From DASXAI01 sp963728985 (GTDB taxonomy: Bacteria > Actinomycetota > Acidimicrobiia > Acidimicrobiales > Ilumatobacteraceae), in contig CAVSME010000006.1 of the NCBI GenBank assembly GCA_963728985.1, positions 124,001 to 188,000 of the forward strand: DNA of 64,000 nucleotides, read 5' to 3'. Positions within the stretch are counted from its first letter, which is position 1, and each line of letters begins with the position of its first letter. Under the pieces are notes generated by a model that ran no database searches, was not told the origin of the DNA, and saw nothing but the letters and a program-made list of their open reading frames with translations. Made by a program: the position numbers and the translations under genes. Below, in pieces: positions 43,492 to 52,272 of this stretch.

Positions 43492-44519
43492 CGCGCCATC
43501 GACAACGAGATGCAACGGTCGATCACGTCGGAGAGACTGATGCCGGCGGCGGCCATCATGCGGGGATACCGGCTGTATGCCGTGAACCCCGGCAACGTGT
43601 TCACCTCGTTGAGCACGATGCGTCCGTCTGGCTGCAGGAACATGTCCACACGGGCGAGGCCCTCGCAGCCAAGCGCCGTGTAGATGTCCTTCGCCGCCTC
43701 CTGGATCTGCTCGCCCTTGGCCTCGGGCAGATCGGCGGGGACGGTGATGACCGCGTTCTCGGAGCCCTTCTCCGGCTGAGCCTCCTGATGGATGCGGAAG
43801 ATGCCGTGCCGCAGCGTGATCTGATCCACCTCCCCGACGACCAGCTCAGGACTGCGGCCCAGCACGGCACAACCGACCTCGGTGCCGACGATCGCCTGCT
43901 CGATCAGGACCTTGTCGTCGTAGTGCCTCGCTGCCGCGACGGCGGCGGCCAGGTCATCCGGGCACTCGACCTTGGTCACGCCGAAGGATGACCCGGAACG
44001 GGCGGGCTTCACGAAGACCGGGTACGCGTGCTCGCCAGGCGCAACCACATCGGCGCCGTGCAGCACCGAGAACCCAGGCGTTTCGATGCCAGCGCCTCGG
44101 GCGACGACGTAGGCGAGCGACTTGTCCATGCAGATTGCCGAGCTCTGGATGCCGCACCCCACGTAGGGGATCCCGGACAGTTCGAGCAAGCCCTGCACGG
44201 CCCCGTCTTCACCCGACCTGCCGTGCAACACCGGGAACACGGCGTCGATGTGGACACTGCGGCATTCGTCGCCCTCCACGACCAGTAGCCCGTGCGTCTC
44301 CCTGTCCGGCGAGATCACCGCTCGGCGGCCGCTGCGGACTTCCCAGTCCGCGCACGGCCGTTCGCACGTCTTCCAGGTACCTGATCGCGTGATACCGATG
44401 TAGATCGGTGCGTACTTGTCCGTGTCGATGCTCGTCGCGATCTCCGTCGCCGACTTCACCGAGACGTCATGCTCCTCGGAGCAGCCCCCGAACAAGATCG
44501 CGATCTTGAGTCGCGTCAT
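43488..44519 (-). CDS. vanA: VanA-type D-Ala:D-Lac ligase
   Basis: 343 aa from ATG 44519 with GAAAGGAGCC upstream. KIAILFGGCSEEHDVSVKSA, YVGCGIQSSAICMDKSLAYV, VKPARSGSSFGVTKV, EQAIVGTEVGCAVLG, RVDMFLQPDGRIVLNEVNTL and PGFTAYSRYPRMM: an ATP-grasp ligase with the C-SS-x-CMDK segment and the TLQHGIF-type loop (TLRHGIFRIHQEAQPEKGSE) of VanA/VanB-class enzymes. It makes the depsipeptide that vancomycin cannot bind. It overlaps the 3' end of vanH by 53 bases. Confidence 0.94.
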   Translation of the reverse strand: MTRLKIAILFGGCSEEHDVSVKSATEIATSIDTDKYAPIYIGITRSGTWKTCERPCADWEVRSGRRAVISPDRETHGLLVVEGDECRSVHIDAVFPVLHGRSGEDGAVQGLLELSGIPYVGCGIQSSAICMDKSLAYVVARGAGIETPGFSVLHGADVVAPGEHAYPVFVKPARSGSSFGVTKVECPDDLAAAVAAARHYDDKVLIEQAIVGTEVGCAVLGRSPELVVGEVDQITLRHGIFRIHQEAQPEKGSENAVITVPADLPEAKGEQIQEAAKDIYTALGCEGLARVDMFLQPDGRIVLNEVNTLPGFTAYSRYPRMMAAAGISLSDVIDRCISLSMAR

Positions 44520-45526
44520 GCGCCCGGCTCCTTTCAAAGCTCAGACACTTCATGAGCGTCGCTTCGACGGTGTCGCGCAACGCCCGCGTTGTGTAGTAGG
44601 CCGTGTGCGGGGTGACGATCGCGTTGGGTAGCTGTTGCAGCCGCAACAGCAAGTGGTTGTCGATCGGTCTCATGGTGCGATCGAAGTAGAAGATCCCTTC
44701 CTCGCCTTCGAGCACATCCAGCGCCGCACCGCCGAGCCTCCCGCCTTCCAGGGCCACGATCAGGGCGTGAGTGTCCACCAGTGCCCCGCGTGCCGTGTTG
44801 ATGAGGAACGCTCCCCGCTTCATCAGCTCGATCTGCTGGCATCCGATGAAGTGGTACGTGTCGGCATTGAGGGGCATGTGGAGCGTGACGACGTCGCTCT
44901 CGAGGAGCAGGTCGTCGAGGGAGACGATGTCCACCGCCACGGCCGGCGGCCGGCCGTTGTTGTAGGCCAACACGCGGCATCCGAACCCCTGCAGCCGCCG
45001 GACGACGGCCCCGCCGATGTGGCCGACGCCAAGGACGCCGACCGTCATGTCGCGCAGGTCCTTGCCTCGGGTCCTGCCCAGCCGGAAGTCACGGCGTTCC
45101 GCCGCGCTCGAGGACCCCTGTTGCGTTGCGGATCGCCATCAGGATCAGCATGAGCGTGTAGTCGGCGACGCCGTCGGGGGCGTACACCACGTTCTCGACA
45201 GTGATCCCCATGCGTGCAGCGGCATCCAGATCGATGTGATCGAAGCCGATGCTGCGGGTGGAGACGTACTCCACGCCGGCTTCCTTCAGAGCCCGAAGTA
45301 TCCGCCCGGAGACGTCGGACTTGTGTCCCACACTGATGCAACGGTTGCCATCCACGGAGACGGCGCTGGTCTCCGACACGGCGTCGCTCACGATCGTGGA
45401 CACAACGCCGAGGCGGGGGCACAGCTCGTTGAAGGTGTCCGCCTCATCCGGCTCGCACCCGTAGACGGTGAGCCCGACATGTCTCGACGTCCCGGTTGCA
45501 TCCTGGTGGACCACGCCTCCAGTCAA
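44467..45526 (-). pseudogene. vanH: VanH D-lactate dehydrogenase, one-base frameshift
   Basis: The first frame (from TTG 45526 or GTG 45514) carries LTVYGCEPDEADTFNELCPR, CISVGHKSDVSGRILRAL, STRSIGFDHIDLDAAARMGI and MLILMAIRNATGVLER, then meets a UGA at 45089. One base on, the family sequence continues: AERRDFRLGRTRGKDLRDMT, VGVLGVGHIGGAVVRRLQGF, GALVDTHALIVALEGGRLGG, VTPHTAYYT. A single surplus G in the CGCGGCGG tract (about 45099-45107) restores a protein aligning without gap to other VanH. It supplies D-lactate to VanA. If real, the frameshift would abolish resistance. Confidence 0.85.
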
Positions 45527-45561
45527 GGCAGCGTGGTGTCACCAGCACGTATGTGGTTTCC

Positions 45562-45578
45562 GATATGCCGGCGATACG
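45562..45578 (-). promoter_or_regulatory. candidate VanR operator (vanHAX side)
   Basis: On the minus strand CGTATCGCCGGCATATC, 36-52 bases before the vanH start. It matches the vanR upstream site (39525-39541) in 14 of 17 positions and is a near-palindrome around GCCGGC. Confidence 0.5.
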
Positions 45579-45589
45579 GTCCGAGCTCG

Positions 45590-46114
45590 TCAGAAGTCGA
45601 AGCGAGTCAAGCCACCAGGCTCGATGCCCAACACCACGGTCGCCGATCGAGGCTCGATGCGGTACACGGTCCAGGGCGGCGGGCCTTGCGACGGTGCGTT
45701 GAACGGGGCGGTGATGCCCGAGCCGCTGTCATCGGGTTCCACGGGCCACCCACTGTCCGCCCACGCCTTCGCAGCGCGTGCCACGAGGTCTGGGTCGGTC
45801 ACCGGGCTTGCGTCGCCCTCGATGACGACGTCCGCGTCCCTGATGGACAGGGCGACCGAGCAGCGCGGGTTGCGGGCCACGTTCCGGCTCTTGCGAGTGT
45901 GCTTGCCCGTCTGGAACCAGAACGTGCCGTCCACCCAGATGGCACCGACCGCGGTCACGTGCGGGCTGCCGTCCTCGTTGATCGTCGCCAGCCAGGTCGT
46001 GCGTGAGTTGTGAGCATCCGGAGCGGGCGCCGATCCCGTCTCGAGCTTCTCGATGACCGACGTCCAATCGACGGGCGGGAGCCCGTCCGCCGAACCCAAG
46101 TTGATGATGTCCAT
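45590..46114 (-). CDS. pyridoxamine 5'-phosphate oxidase-like (F420/flavin split-barrel) protein
   Basis: 174 aa from ATG 46114. SRTTWLATINEDGSPHVTAV then GAIWVDGTFWFQTGKHTRKS and RNVARNPRCSVALSIRDADV: the split-barrel flavin-binding fold of the PPOX/F420-dependent FDOR group, common in Actinobacteria. The lone T-x-K-x-x-N/K pattern (GKHTRKSRNVARNP) suits F420 or FMN phosphate binding. Reductase on an unknown substrate. Lies 64 bases upstream of the vanH start but reads the same way, toward it. Confidence 0.8.
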   Translation of the reverse strand: MDIINLGSADGLPPVDWTSVIEKLETGSAPAPDAHNSRTTWLATINEDGSPHVTAVGAIWVDGTFWFQTGKHTRKSRNVARNPRCSVALSIRDADVVIEGDASPVTDPDLVARAAKAWADSGWPVEPDDSGSGITAPFNAPSQGPPPWTVYRIEPRSATVVLGIEPGGLTRFDF

Positions 46115-46146
46115 GGCACATGCCTCCAATTGCGGAAGTTGGGCGG

Positions 46147-46773
46147 TTACATCTGGCCGTGGCGAACCGGACCGGCTGGTTCGTAGGTGCCGATGACGAT
46201 GCCGAGATCGGTCACGACGAGGTCGACAGGGCGCATCGTGGTCGGGAGGATGCCGTCGTTGAACAGGCGGCGACCGGAGCCGAGCACGAGGGGAAACGTC
46301 ATGAGGCGGAAGCGGTCGACGAGCTCGTGCCGCAACAGCGTCTGGAGCAGTTGGCCGCTTCCCCAGACCTGCAGCTCGTCGCCGGGTTCGTCCTTCAGGG
46401 CCTGTACCGCCTTGACGACGTCGCCGGTGACGAGGCGTGCGGTGCCAGGGTGCGCACCGCGCCACGTGGCATCGGCCTCGCCGAGCGAATTGGACACGAC
46501 GTACTTCGGCAACGAGTTGATGGCCGTGGCGATGGGGTCGGCGGGGTCGGTCTGATCAGGCCAGTGGCTGCGGAAGATGTCGAACGTCCTGCGACCGAAC
46601 AGGAACGCGCTGGCGTGGCTGTTGAGCTCGATGACGAACTCGCCCACGGGCGGGTCGGAGAACGGGGCCTGCCAGCCGCCGTGGGTGAAGGCATCGCTCG
46701 GATCTTCCTCTGGTCCGCCGGGGGCCTGCATCACGCCGTCGAGGGTCAGGAACGTCTGAACGGTGAGCTTCAT
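46147..46773 (-). CDS. dihydrofolate reductase-like / RibD C-terminal-like reductase
   Basis: 208 aa, MKLTVQTFLTLDGVMQAPGG, SAFLFGRRTFDIFRSHW, VVSNSLGEADATWRGAH, ELQVWGSGQLLQTLLRHELV, FPLVLGSGRRLFNDG. This is the RibD C-terminal/DHFR-like fold that binds NADPH; these small stand-alone members reduce unknown compounds. The start ATG 46773 gives the family N terminus; upstream frame is shadow. Confidence 0.87.
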   Translation of the reverse strand: MKLTVQTFLTLDGVMQAPGGPEEDPSDAFTHGGWQAPFSDPPVGEFVIELNSHASAFLFGRRTFDIFRSHWPDQTDPADPIATAINSLPKYVVSNSLGEADATWRGAHPGTARLVTGDVVKAVQALKDEPGDELQVWGSGQLLQTLLRHELVDRFRLMTFPLVLGSGRRLFNDGILPTTMRPVDLVVTDLGIVIGTYEPAGPVRHGQM

Positions 46774-46935
46774 GTCAGTGCAGACGAAGCAGCACGCTGA
46801 TTCTGAGCGCTTCTCAGCCCACTTTTGTACCGGCACGATCGCCGGGTGCCGCGCGCGGCAACGTTCGCCTGACGGTTGCGCTCTCCGGTACGGACGGCGT
46901 CGCCCCGCCGGACCAAGCCGGGCGCGTCGCGCGAT

Positions 46936-47310
46936 TCAGGACGAACTGGAGATCGACAGGCGATTGCCGTCGGGATCGCGGAACCACGCGACGCCGCCAC
47001 CGCCCGGCGGGCGCCAGATGCCGTCGCCATCCTGATCCATGCCAGCGAACCTCTCGAAGACGATGCCGGCCGCGGCCATGGCGCGCGCAGCCACCGGCAG
47101 GTCGTCCACGAGCCAACCAGCGTTCGTGGCGACCGGTTCCGGCACCTGCGGTACCAGGGCGAGCCGCAGCCGTGTCCCCCCGGCGTCGAGCACGACGGCG
47201 AACTCGTCCTCGTGTTCGATCGGCAGGCCGAGGAGATCGCCGTAGAACGACTTGGCCCGCTCGGCATCGGTGATCACGAGGAAGCCGACGAAGGGACGCC
47301 CCGTGAGCAC
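46936..47310 (-). CDS. VOC-family (glyoxalase/bleomycin-resistance-like) protein
   Basis: 124 aa. FVGFLVITDAERAKSFYGDL LGLP is a standard VOC opening, AVVLDAGGTRLRLAL the central strand, and WFRDPDGNRLSIS the closing strand with a metal-ligand-like Glu/Ser. Could isomerise, extradiol-cleave or bind a toxic molecule; specificity unknown. Confidence 0.85.
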   Translation of the reverse strand: MLTGRPFVGFLVITDAERAKSFYGDLLGLPIEHEDEFAVVLDAGGTRLRLALVPQVPEPVATNAGWLVDDLPVAARAMAAAGIVFERFAGMDQDGDGIWRPPGGGGVAWFRDPDGNRLSISSSS

Positions 47311-47475
47311 GATCGGAGCATATCCACAGCCGCGGCAAGTGCTGACCGGGGCCCTTCATCCATGGCGTGCGCAGGCGGCCGTGGTGAGGGAGGATGCCGG
47401 CGCGCCGCACAGGGTCGAGCTGGCGGTGGTGCGCTGAGGTGACCGCAGGTCCACTCCCCGACGTGAGCTGCGGCG

Positions 47476-47838
47476 TCATCGTCGTGCCTTGCGGCGGTCG
47501 ATCACCAGCCAGTTCAGGAGCGCCGAGACCACGCTGATCACCAGCGCGCCCACGATCGCCGTCCCGAAGCCCTCGATGGACAGGACGCTCGACAACGCGG
47601 CCGCCAGGAGCAGCATGAGCGCGTTGATGATGAGCGAGAACAGACCGAGCGTGGCGATTGTTATCGGCAGCGAGAAGAGTCGCACGATGGGCCGCACGAG
47701 GGCGTTGACCAGGCCGAGGACCGCGGCGACGAGGATGTAGCCACCCACACCACCGTTCACGTCGATGCCATCGGTGATGGCCACGGCGATGACGATCGCG
47801 ACCGCCAGGATGGCCCAGCGGATCAGGAGGTGGCGCAC
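47476..47838 (-). CDS. phage-holin-family-4-like membrane protein
   Basis: 120 aa from GTG 47838 with GGAGTCCGACC upstream. Four hydrophobic helices: WAILAVAIVIAVAI, GYILVAAVLGLVNALVRPIV, LPITIATLGLFSLIINALML, GTAIVGALVISVVSALLNWL. The NALVRPI and LPxTxxTLGLF motifs identify the superfamily known as phage_holin_4_2, mostly bacterial housekeeping membrane proteins of unknown role. Confidence 0.85.
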   Translation of the reverse strand: MRHLLIRWAILAVAIVIAVAITDGIDVNGGVGGYILVAAVLGLVNALVRPIVRLFSLPITIATLGLFSLIINALMLLLAAALSSVLSIEGFGTAIVGALVISVVSALLNWLVIDRRKARR

Positions 47839-48012
47839 GGTCGGACTCCTTCGAGACAGGCCGGCCGGCGCGGCCGGTCGCCCCTCACGCTCCCATGCGC
47901 CGGGGTGAGCCCGCACCACCCCGTTCGAGGTGGTTCATGGAGGCGCACCGAACCACGGAGAAGGCGAACGGATAGCCTCCGGCCGGCGAGGACGTCGAGC
48001 ACGGGGGGTGCC

Positions 48013-49650
48013 ATGCGGACCCAGTTCGCTTCGATCTGGGAAGCGGTCGCTGATGTCGTTCCCGACCAGACGGCGATCGTCCAGGGGGACCGTCGGTCGT
48101 CCTGGCGCGAGTACGAACAGCGGGCGGCGCGGATGGCGGGGGCCATCCAACGTGCCGGCATCAGCGTGGGCGGCAAGGTCGGGATGTACCTGTACAACTC
48201 GCCCGAGTACTGCGAGACGAACTTCGGCGCGCTGAAAGTCCGCAGCATGCCGATCAACGTCAACTACCGGTACCTCGACAACGAGCTCCTCCACCTCGTC
48301 GACAACGCCGACCTCGAGGGCCTCGTGTTCCACACGTCGCTCGCCGATCGCGTCGCCCGCATCGCGCCCCAGCTCCGAGGTGTCCGGTTGCTGGTCGAGG
48401 TCGACGACGGTCCGGCGCCCGACGGAACCACCCACGTCGAAGGAGCGATCCCGTACGAGGAGCTGCAGGCGTCGACGGAGCCGGCGGCACGGATGGAGCC
48501 AGCGCCTGACGACGTGTACATCTTCTACACCGGCGGCACCACGGGCATGCCAAAGGGCGTCATGTACCCGCTCGAAGAATTCACGCAGTTCTTCCTGCGT
48601 TCGTATCCCCCGATGATCGGGTTGACACCGATCGAGGACACGAGGGAGATCCTGGACACGGCGCGGCGCATGTACGAAAGCGGCACACCGCTCGTCGCCA
48701 TGTCAGGTCCGCCGCTGATGCACGGGACCGGCTGCTGGCTCGGGATGATGATCCCGCACCTGTTCGGCGGCACCGCCGTCCTGCTCGCCCACCGCAGCTT
48801 CGACCCGATCGAGGTCTGGGATGCCGTCGAGCGGGACGGGGTCCAGCACCTGATCGTGGTGGGCGACGCATTCGCCAAGCCGCTGCTGCGAGCCCTCGAC
48901 GACGCGCCGGGTCGGTGGGATGGGTCGAGCCTGCGCCTGATGATCTCGTCCGGCGCCATGTTCTCGGCCGAGGTGAAGCAGGGCCTGATCGACCACCTGC
49001 CCGGTCTCGCCATCGCCGACGTGCTAGGTGCCACCGAAGGGGGCATAGGCACGTCCATCACGACGAAGGACTCGCTCAGGACGGAGACCGCCAAGTTCTC
49101 GCTGAACGCCACCACGAAGGTCTTCACCGACGACGGCCGGGAGGTCGAGCCCGGGTCCGGTGAGATCGGTGTGGTGGCCAACGGCGGCCTCGTGCCGATC
49201 GGGTACTACAAGGATCCCGAGAAGTCGGCCCGCACCTTCCGCGACGTGAACGGCCACCGCTACTCGTTCCCCGGCGACATGGCGACCATCGCCGCCGACG
49301 GCACGCTCGTGCTGTTCGGTCGCGGCTCGAACTGCATCAACACCGGCGGCGAGAAGGTCTTCCCCGAAGAGGTCGAAGAGGCGCTGAAGGTCCACCCCGC
49401 CGTCGAGGACGCGCTCGTCTTCGGCGTGCCGGACGACCGGTTCGGTCAACGGGTCGTGGGCGTCGTGTCGCTCACCCCCGGCGAGAGCGTGAGTCCGGAC
49501 CAGATCGTCATCGATGCGCGCAATCGCCTGTCGAGCTACAAGCTCCCGAAGGAGCTGTGCATCGTGGACGAGGTGCCGCGGGCTCCCAACGGCAAGGCCA
49601 ACTACCCCGCGGCGCGAGAGCTGTTCAGCGCGGAGTCGGTGCAGACGTAG
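48013..49650 (+). CDS. long-chain/medium-chain acyl-CoA synthetase (FadD-like)
   Basis: 545 aa from ATG 48013. YIFYTGGTTGMPKGVMYPLE is the AMP-binding motif, GPPLMHGTGCWLGMMIPHLF, VLGATEGGIGTSITTKDSLR and YSFPGDMATIAADGTLVLFG RGSNCINTGGEKVFPEEVEE are the A5-A8 motifs; LPKELCIVDEVPRAPNGKAN carries the catalytic Lys. Activates a carboxylic acid to acyl-AMP and acyl-CoA. The relaxed hinge and Gly-rich motifs match the FadD3/FadD17-like actinobacterial group used in steroid or fatty-acid breakdown. Confidence 0.9.
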   Translation: MRTQFASIWEAVADVVPDQTAIVQGDRRSSWREYEQRAARMAGAIQRAGISVGGKVGMYLYNSPEYCETNFGALKVRSMPINVNYRYLDNELLHLVDNADLEGLVFHTSLADRVARIAPQLRGVRLLVEVDDGPAPDGTTHVEGAIPYEELQASTEPAARMEPAPDDVYIFYTGGTTGMPKGVMYPLEEFTQFFLRSYPPMIGLTPIEDTREILDTARRMYESGTPLVAMSGPPLMHGTGCWLGMMIPHLFGGTAVLLAHRSFDPIEVWDAVERDGVQHLIVVGDAFAKPLLRALDDAPGRWDGSSLRLMISSGAMFSAEVKQGLIDHLPGLAIADVLGATEGGIGTSITTKDSLRTETAKFSLNATTKVFTDDGREVEPGSGEIGVVANGGLVPIGYYKDPEKSARTFRDVNGHRYSFPGDMATIAADGTLVLFGRGSNCINTGGEKVFPEEVEEALKVHPAVEDALVFGVPDDRFGQRVVGVVSLTPGESVSPDQIVIDARNRLSSYKLPKELCIVDEVPRAPNGKANYPAARELFSAESVQT

Positions 49651-49725
49651 GCGCTGTACCCGGCGGATCGGGCCACGTTCGACGCCGCTGGACTCGACAC
49701 CCTCGACGGGAAGCGGCGCGAGCTG

Positions 49726-50556
49726 TTAAAGGGTCCGCAGCGGCGGGAACCGGCCGCGCAGGCCCTTGGCGCCGACCTGGAAGAGGGCGACCGGGGCAGT
49801 GACACCGCGCAGCGGGTACGAGCCGAGAGCGGTGAACCGGACGCCGGTCGGCGCCGACGTCTTGACCGCCTCGCGCGTGTTGGCCGAGACGACGATCTGT
49901 CCGCCGTGGCCGAGGGCGCAGATCCGCGCCGTCGTGTTGACGTCGATGCCGACATAGTTGCCCGGCGTCGACGTCGGGTAGCCGCTGTGGATCCCGATGC
50001 GGACGCGCACGTCGGAATTGCCCGGCCAGACGCGTCCGGGCAGGGCCCGCTGAACGGCGATCGCGGCGTCGACGGCGTCGCGCGGTGACACGAACGCGGC
50101 GAAGAACTCGTCGGCCCGGGCCTCGACCTCGTGCCCGCGCCACTCGTGCGCGCAGGAGCGGAGCGCGGACCAGAGCTCGTCGATCAAACGCGAGTAGTCG
50201 GGACCCAGTTGCTGGACGATGGCGGTCGAGCCCTCGACGTCGATCATCAGCAGGGTCACGAAGCCGGCCGGGAGCGTCGTCGGACCCCGGCGGGCGGCCG
50301 AGCCCCGCTCCGCCTCGAGTTGGCCGGCGATGAAGCCGACCGGGACGATCCTGAACCGCTTGGCGGCGTTGAGGAGACGGATGCGGGCCCGATCACGCGC
50401 CTCCTCGGAGTCGAACGTCACCTGGTTGAAACGGGCGAGAGCGTTGCGGACGTGGGCGGCGTCGTGGATGGGCAGGCGGCGGGCCCCCGAGGCGTCGACG
50501 TCAGCGAAGGCCCGGTCGGGCAGGCTCGCACGCTCCCTCGGGCCGAGACGGGCCAT
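49726..50556 (-). CDS. class III adenylate/guanylate cyclase domain protein
   Basis: 276 aa. N-terminal 90 residues are a helical segment (IHDAAHVRNALARFNQVTFD, a pH-sensor-like or HALP-type region). The cyclase core is FVTLLMIDVEGSTAIVQQLG, EVEARADEFFAAFVSPRDAV and VRIGIHSGYPTSTPG NYVGIDVNTTARICALGHGG. First metal Asp in IDVEGST is present; the second usual GDG is replaced by ARADEF, keeping one Asp, so activity needs test. Makes cAMP or cGMP. Divergent from the TetR gene. Confidence 0.85.
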   Translation of the reverse strand: MARLGPRERASLPDRAFADVDASGARRLPIHDAAHVRNALARFNQVTFDSEEARDRARIRLLNAAKRFRIVPVGFIAGQLEAERGSAARRGPTTLPAGFVTLLMIDVEGSTAIVQQLGPDYSRLIDELWSALRSCAHEWRGHEVEARADEFFAAFVSPRDAVDAAIAVQRALPGRVWPGNSDVRVRIGIHSGYPTSTPGNYVGIDVNTTARICALGHGGQIVVSANTREAVKTSAPTGVRFTALGSYPLRGVTAPVALFQVGAKGLRGRFPPLRTL

Positions 50557-50591
50557 GAGCCCGAACGTAGCAGCGGGGTGAGCCGGACCAG

Positions 50592-50630
50592 TATCAGAAT
50601 GATGTTTCGGAACAATGTTCTGATAACATC
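50592..50630. promoter_or_regulatory. nested palindrome before TetR (operator)
   Basis: TATCAGAA (50592-50599) / TTCTGATA (50618-50625) and GATGTT (50601-50606) / AACATC (50625-50630), with TGTT-TCGG-AACA in the centre. It lies between the cyclase and TetR starts, at the -35 to -10 position, and can control both. Confidence 0.65.
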
Positions 50631-50635
50631 ATCCG

Positions 50636-51232
50636 ATGCCTCGCCCGAAGCTGCGCACCGACACGATGCGCGACGACGTACTGGCCGCAGCCGTCGCCCT
50701 GCTCGAACGTGACCGCACGCTGGTCACGGCGCGGGCGGTGGCGGCGGCCGCCGACACATCCACCGCCGCCGTGTACGAGCTGTTCGGCGACAAGGCCGGA
50801 CTGCTGCGCGCTGTGTTCTACGACGCGTTCCAGCAACTGCACGACATCCTGGCGGCTGTGCCGTCGACGCCCGATCCCCGCGCCGACCTCGTCGCGCTCC
50901 TGCGGGCGACCCGCGTGTTCGCCACCGGGCACCCGATGCTCTTCGAGATCATGTTCGCCCGCCCGTTCGCCGAGCTGGAGCCAGATGCCACCGATGTCGA
51001 CGCTGCCGTCGAGGTGATGCGCATCGTTCTGCGAGCGGTCCGTCGAGCGATCGACGCCGGCATCCTCGCCGGTGCCGCACGCGATGTGGCGCACGTGCTC
51101 GTGGCCGCGAACCGCGGGTTCATCGCCACCGAGCTCTCTGGGCTCGCCGGGAGCACGGCCGCCAACGTCGAGCGCCGCTGGACGATCGGCATCGACGGTC
51201 TCCTCGACGGGCTCGCGCCAGGAGCGCGGTGA
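50636..51232 (+). CDS. TetR-family regulator
   Basis: 198 aa: DVLAAAVALLERDRTLVTAR then AVAAAADTSTAAVYELFGDK AGLLRAVFYDAF is the helix-turn-helix; the remainder is the ligand-binding helical body (LRATRVFATGHPMLFEIMFA). Its stop is overlapped by the next dehydrogenase (TGATG), so the two form an autoregulated operon, with the palindrome at 50592-50630 as the likely binding site. Confidence 0.85.
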   Translation: MPRPKLRTDTMRDDVLAAAVALLERDRTLVTARAVAAAADTSTAAVYELFGDKAGLLRAVFYDAFQQLHDILAAVPSTPDPRADLVALLRATRVFATGHPMLFEIMFARPFAELEPDATDVDAAVEVMRIVLRAVRRAIDAGILAGAARDVAHVLVAANRGFIATELSGLAGSTAANVERRWTIGIDGLLDGLAPGAR

Positions 51233-52266
51233 TGCGGCAGCTGACCTACCAGGGAAGCGGCGTACTCAGATGGGAAGAGGTCGCGGAGCCGCAGCTGTCG
51301 GCGCCGTCCTCGGCATTGGTGCGACCCCTCGCCGTGGCGCGCTGCGACATCGACCTCCCCATGGTCCGCGACGGTCTCTTCCCCGGCCCGTTCGGGGTCG
51401 GCCACGAGATTGCCGGACAGGTGATCGCGGTCGGCGACGACGTCGTCGTGCACCACGCTGGAGACCTCGTGATCGTGCCCTTCCAGCTCTCCTGTGGGGC
51501 GTGCCCCAGCTGCGCACGCCAGACGTTCGCCGCATGCTCCACCCATCGCGCTCCGATCGGGGCGTCCTTCGGCTTCGGTGTCGCCGGCGGCAGCTTCGGT
51601 GCCGGCGTGTCGGACGTCCTGGCGGTGCCGCACGCCGACCACCTCCTCATCGCCGCGCCATCGGACGCCGCTCCCGCCGCCCTGGCGGGCATCTCGGACA
51701 ACGTCACCGATGGCTACCGCGCCGTCGCCGACGCGCTCGCACGACATCCCGGTGCCGACGTGCTCATCGCCGCCGGTGGACTTCCATCCGTCCCGCTCTA
51801 CGCCGTCGCCACCGCCGTCGCCCTGGGCGCGAGCTCCGTCCGCTACCTCGACAGCGATGCCGAGCGCGTCAACGCGGCCGCCCGTCTCGGCGCCGACGCC
51901 GACGTCCACACGGGGCCATGGCCCCGCCGCCTCCCGCCGGCAACCATCACCGTTGACGCCACTGGGACGCCCGACGGGCTCGCCTGCACCCTGCGCTCCA
52001 CCCGCCCCTACGGCATCTGCACGGTCGTCGCCATCTACTTCCAGCCCGTGGAGGTCGATCTGCTCGACCTCTACACCCGCGGCGTCACGATCCACACGTC
52101 TCGCGTCGACAGCCGCCGTTACATCCCTGACGTTCTTCATCTCGTCAGTACCGGCCGGCTCGACCCGCTCGCCATCCCGACCACCATCGCGCCCTGGGAG
52201 CAGGCCGCCGAGGCGTGGCTCAGCGCCGCCACGAAGCTGATCGTCCAGCGCGACCCCCTGCGGTAG
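51232..52266 (+). CDS. zinc-type medium-chain alcohol dehydrogenase
   Basis: 344 aa from ATG 51232 (GTG 51229 also possible). ARCDIDLPMVRDGLFPGPFG then VGHEIAGQVIAVGDDVV contains the catalytic zinc ligands; SCGACPSCARQTFAACSTHR the four structural-zinc cysteines. Rossmann part DVLIAAGGLPSVPLYAVATA, where the usual GxGxxG is IAAGGLPSV, then YLDSDAERVNAAARLGADAD. Oxidises an alcohol with NAD(P). Co-transcribed with the TetR gene that starts the operon. Confidence 0.85.
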   Translation: MRQLTYQGSGVLRWEEVAEPQLSAPSSALVRPLAVARCDIDLPMVRDGLFPGPFGVGHEIAGQVIAVGDDVVVHHAGDLVIVPFQLSCGACPSCARQTFAACSTHRAPIGASFGFGVAGGSFGAGVSDVLAVPHADHLLIAAPSDAAPAALAGISDNVTDGYRAVADALARHPGADVLIAAGGLPSVPLYAVATAVALGASSVRYLDSDAERVNAAARLGADADVHTGPWPRRLPPATITVDATGTPDGLACTLRSTRPYGICTVVAIYFQPVEVDLLDLYTRGVTIHTSRVDSRRYIPDVLHLVSTGRLDPLAIPTTIAPWEQAAEAWLSAATKLIVQRDPLR

Positions 52267-52272
52267 TCGCGG

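Noticed and set aside
45089..45091. UGA in vanH as a selenocysteine codon
   Set aside because: The sequence after it does not continue in the same frame; the family sequence resumes one base shifted, so it is a frameshift, not Sec.
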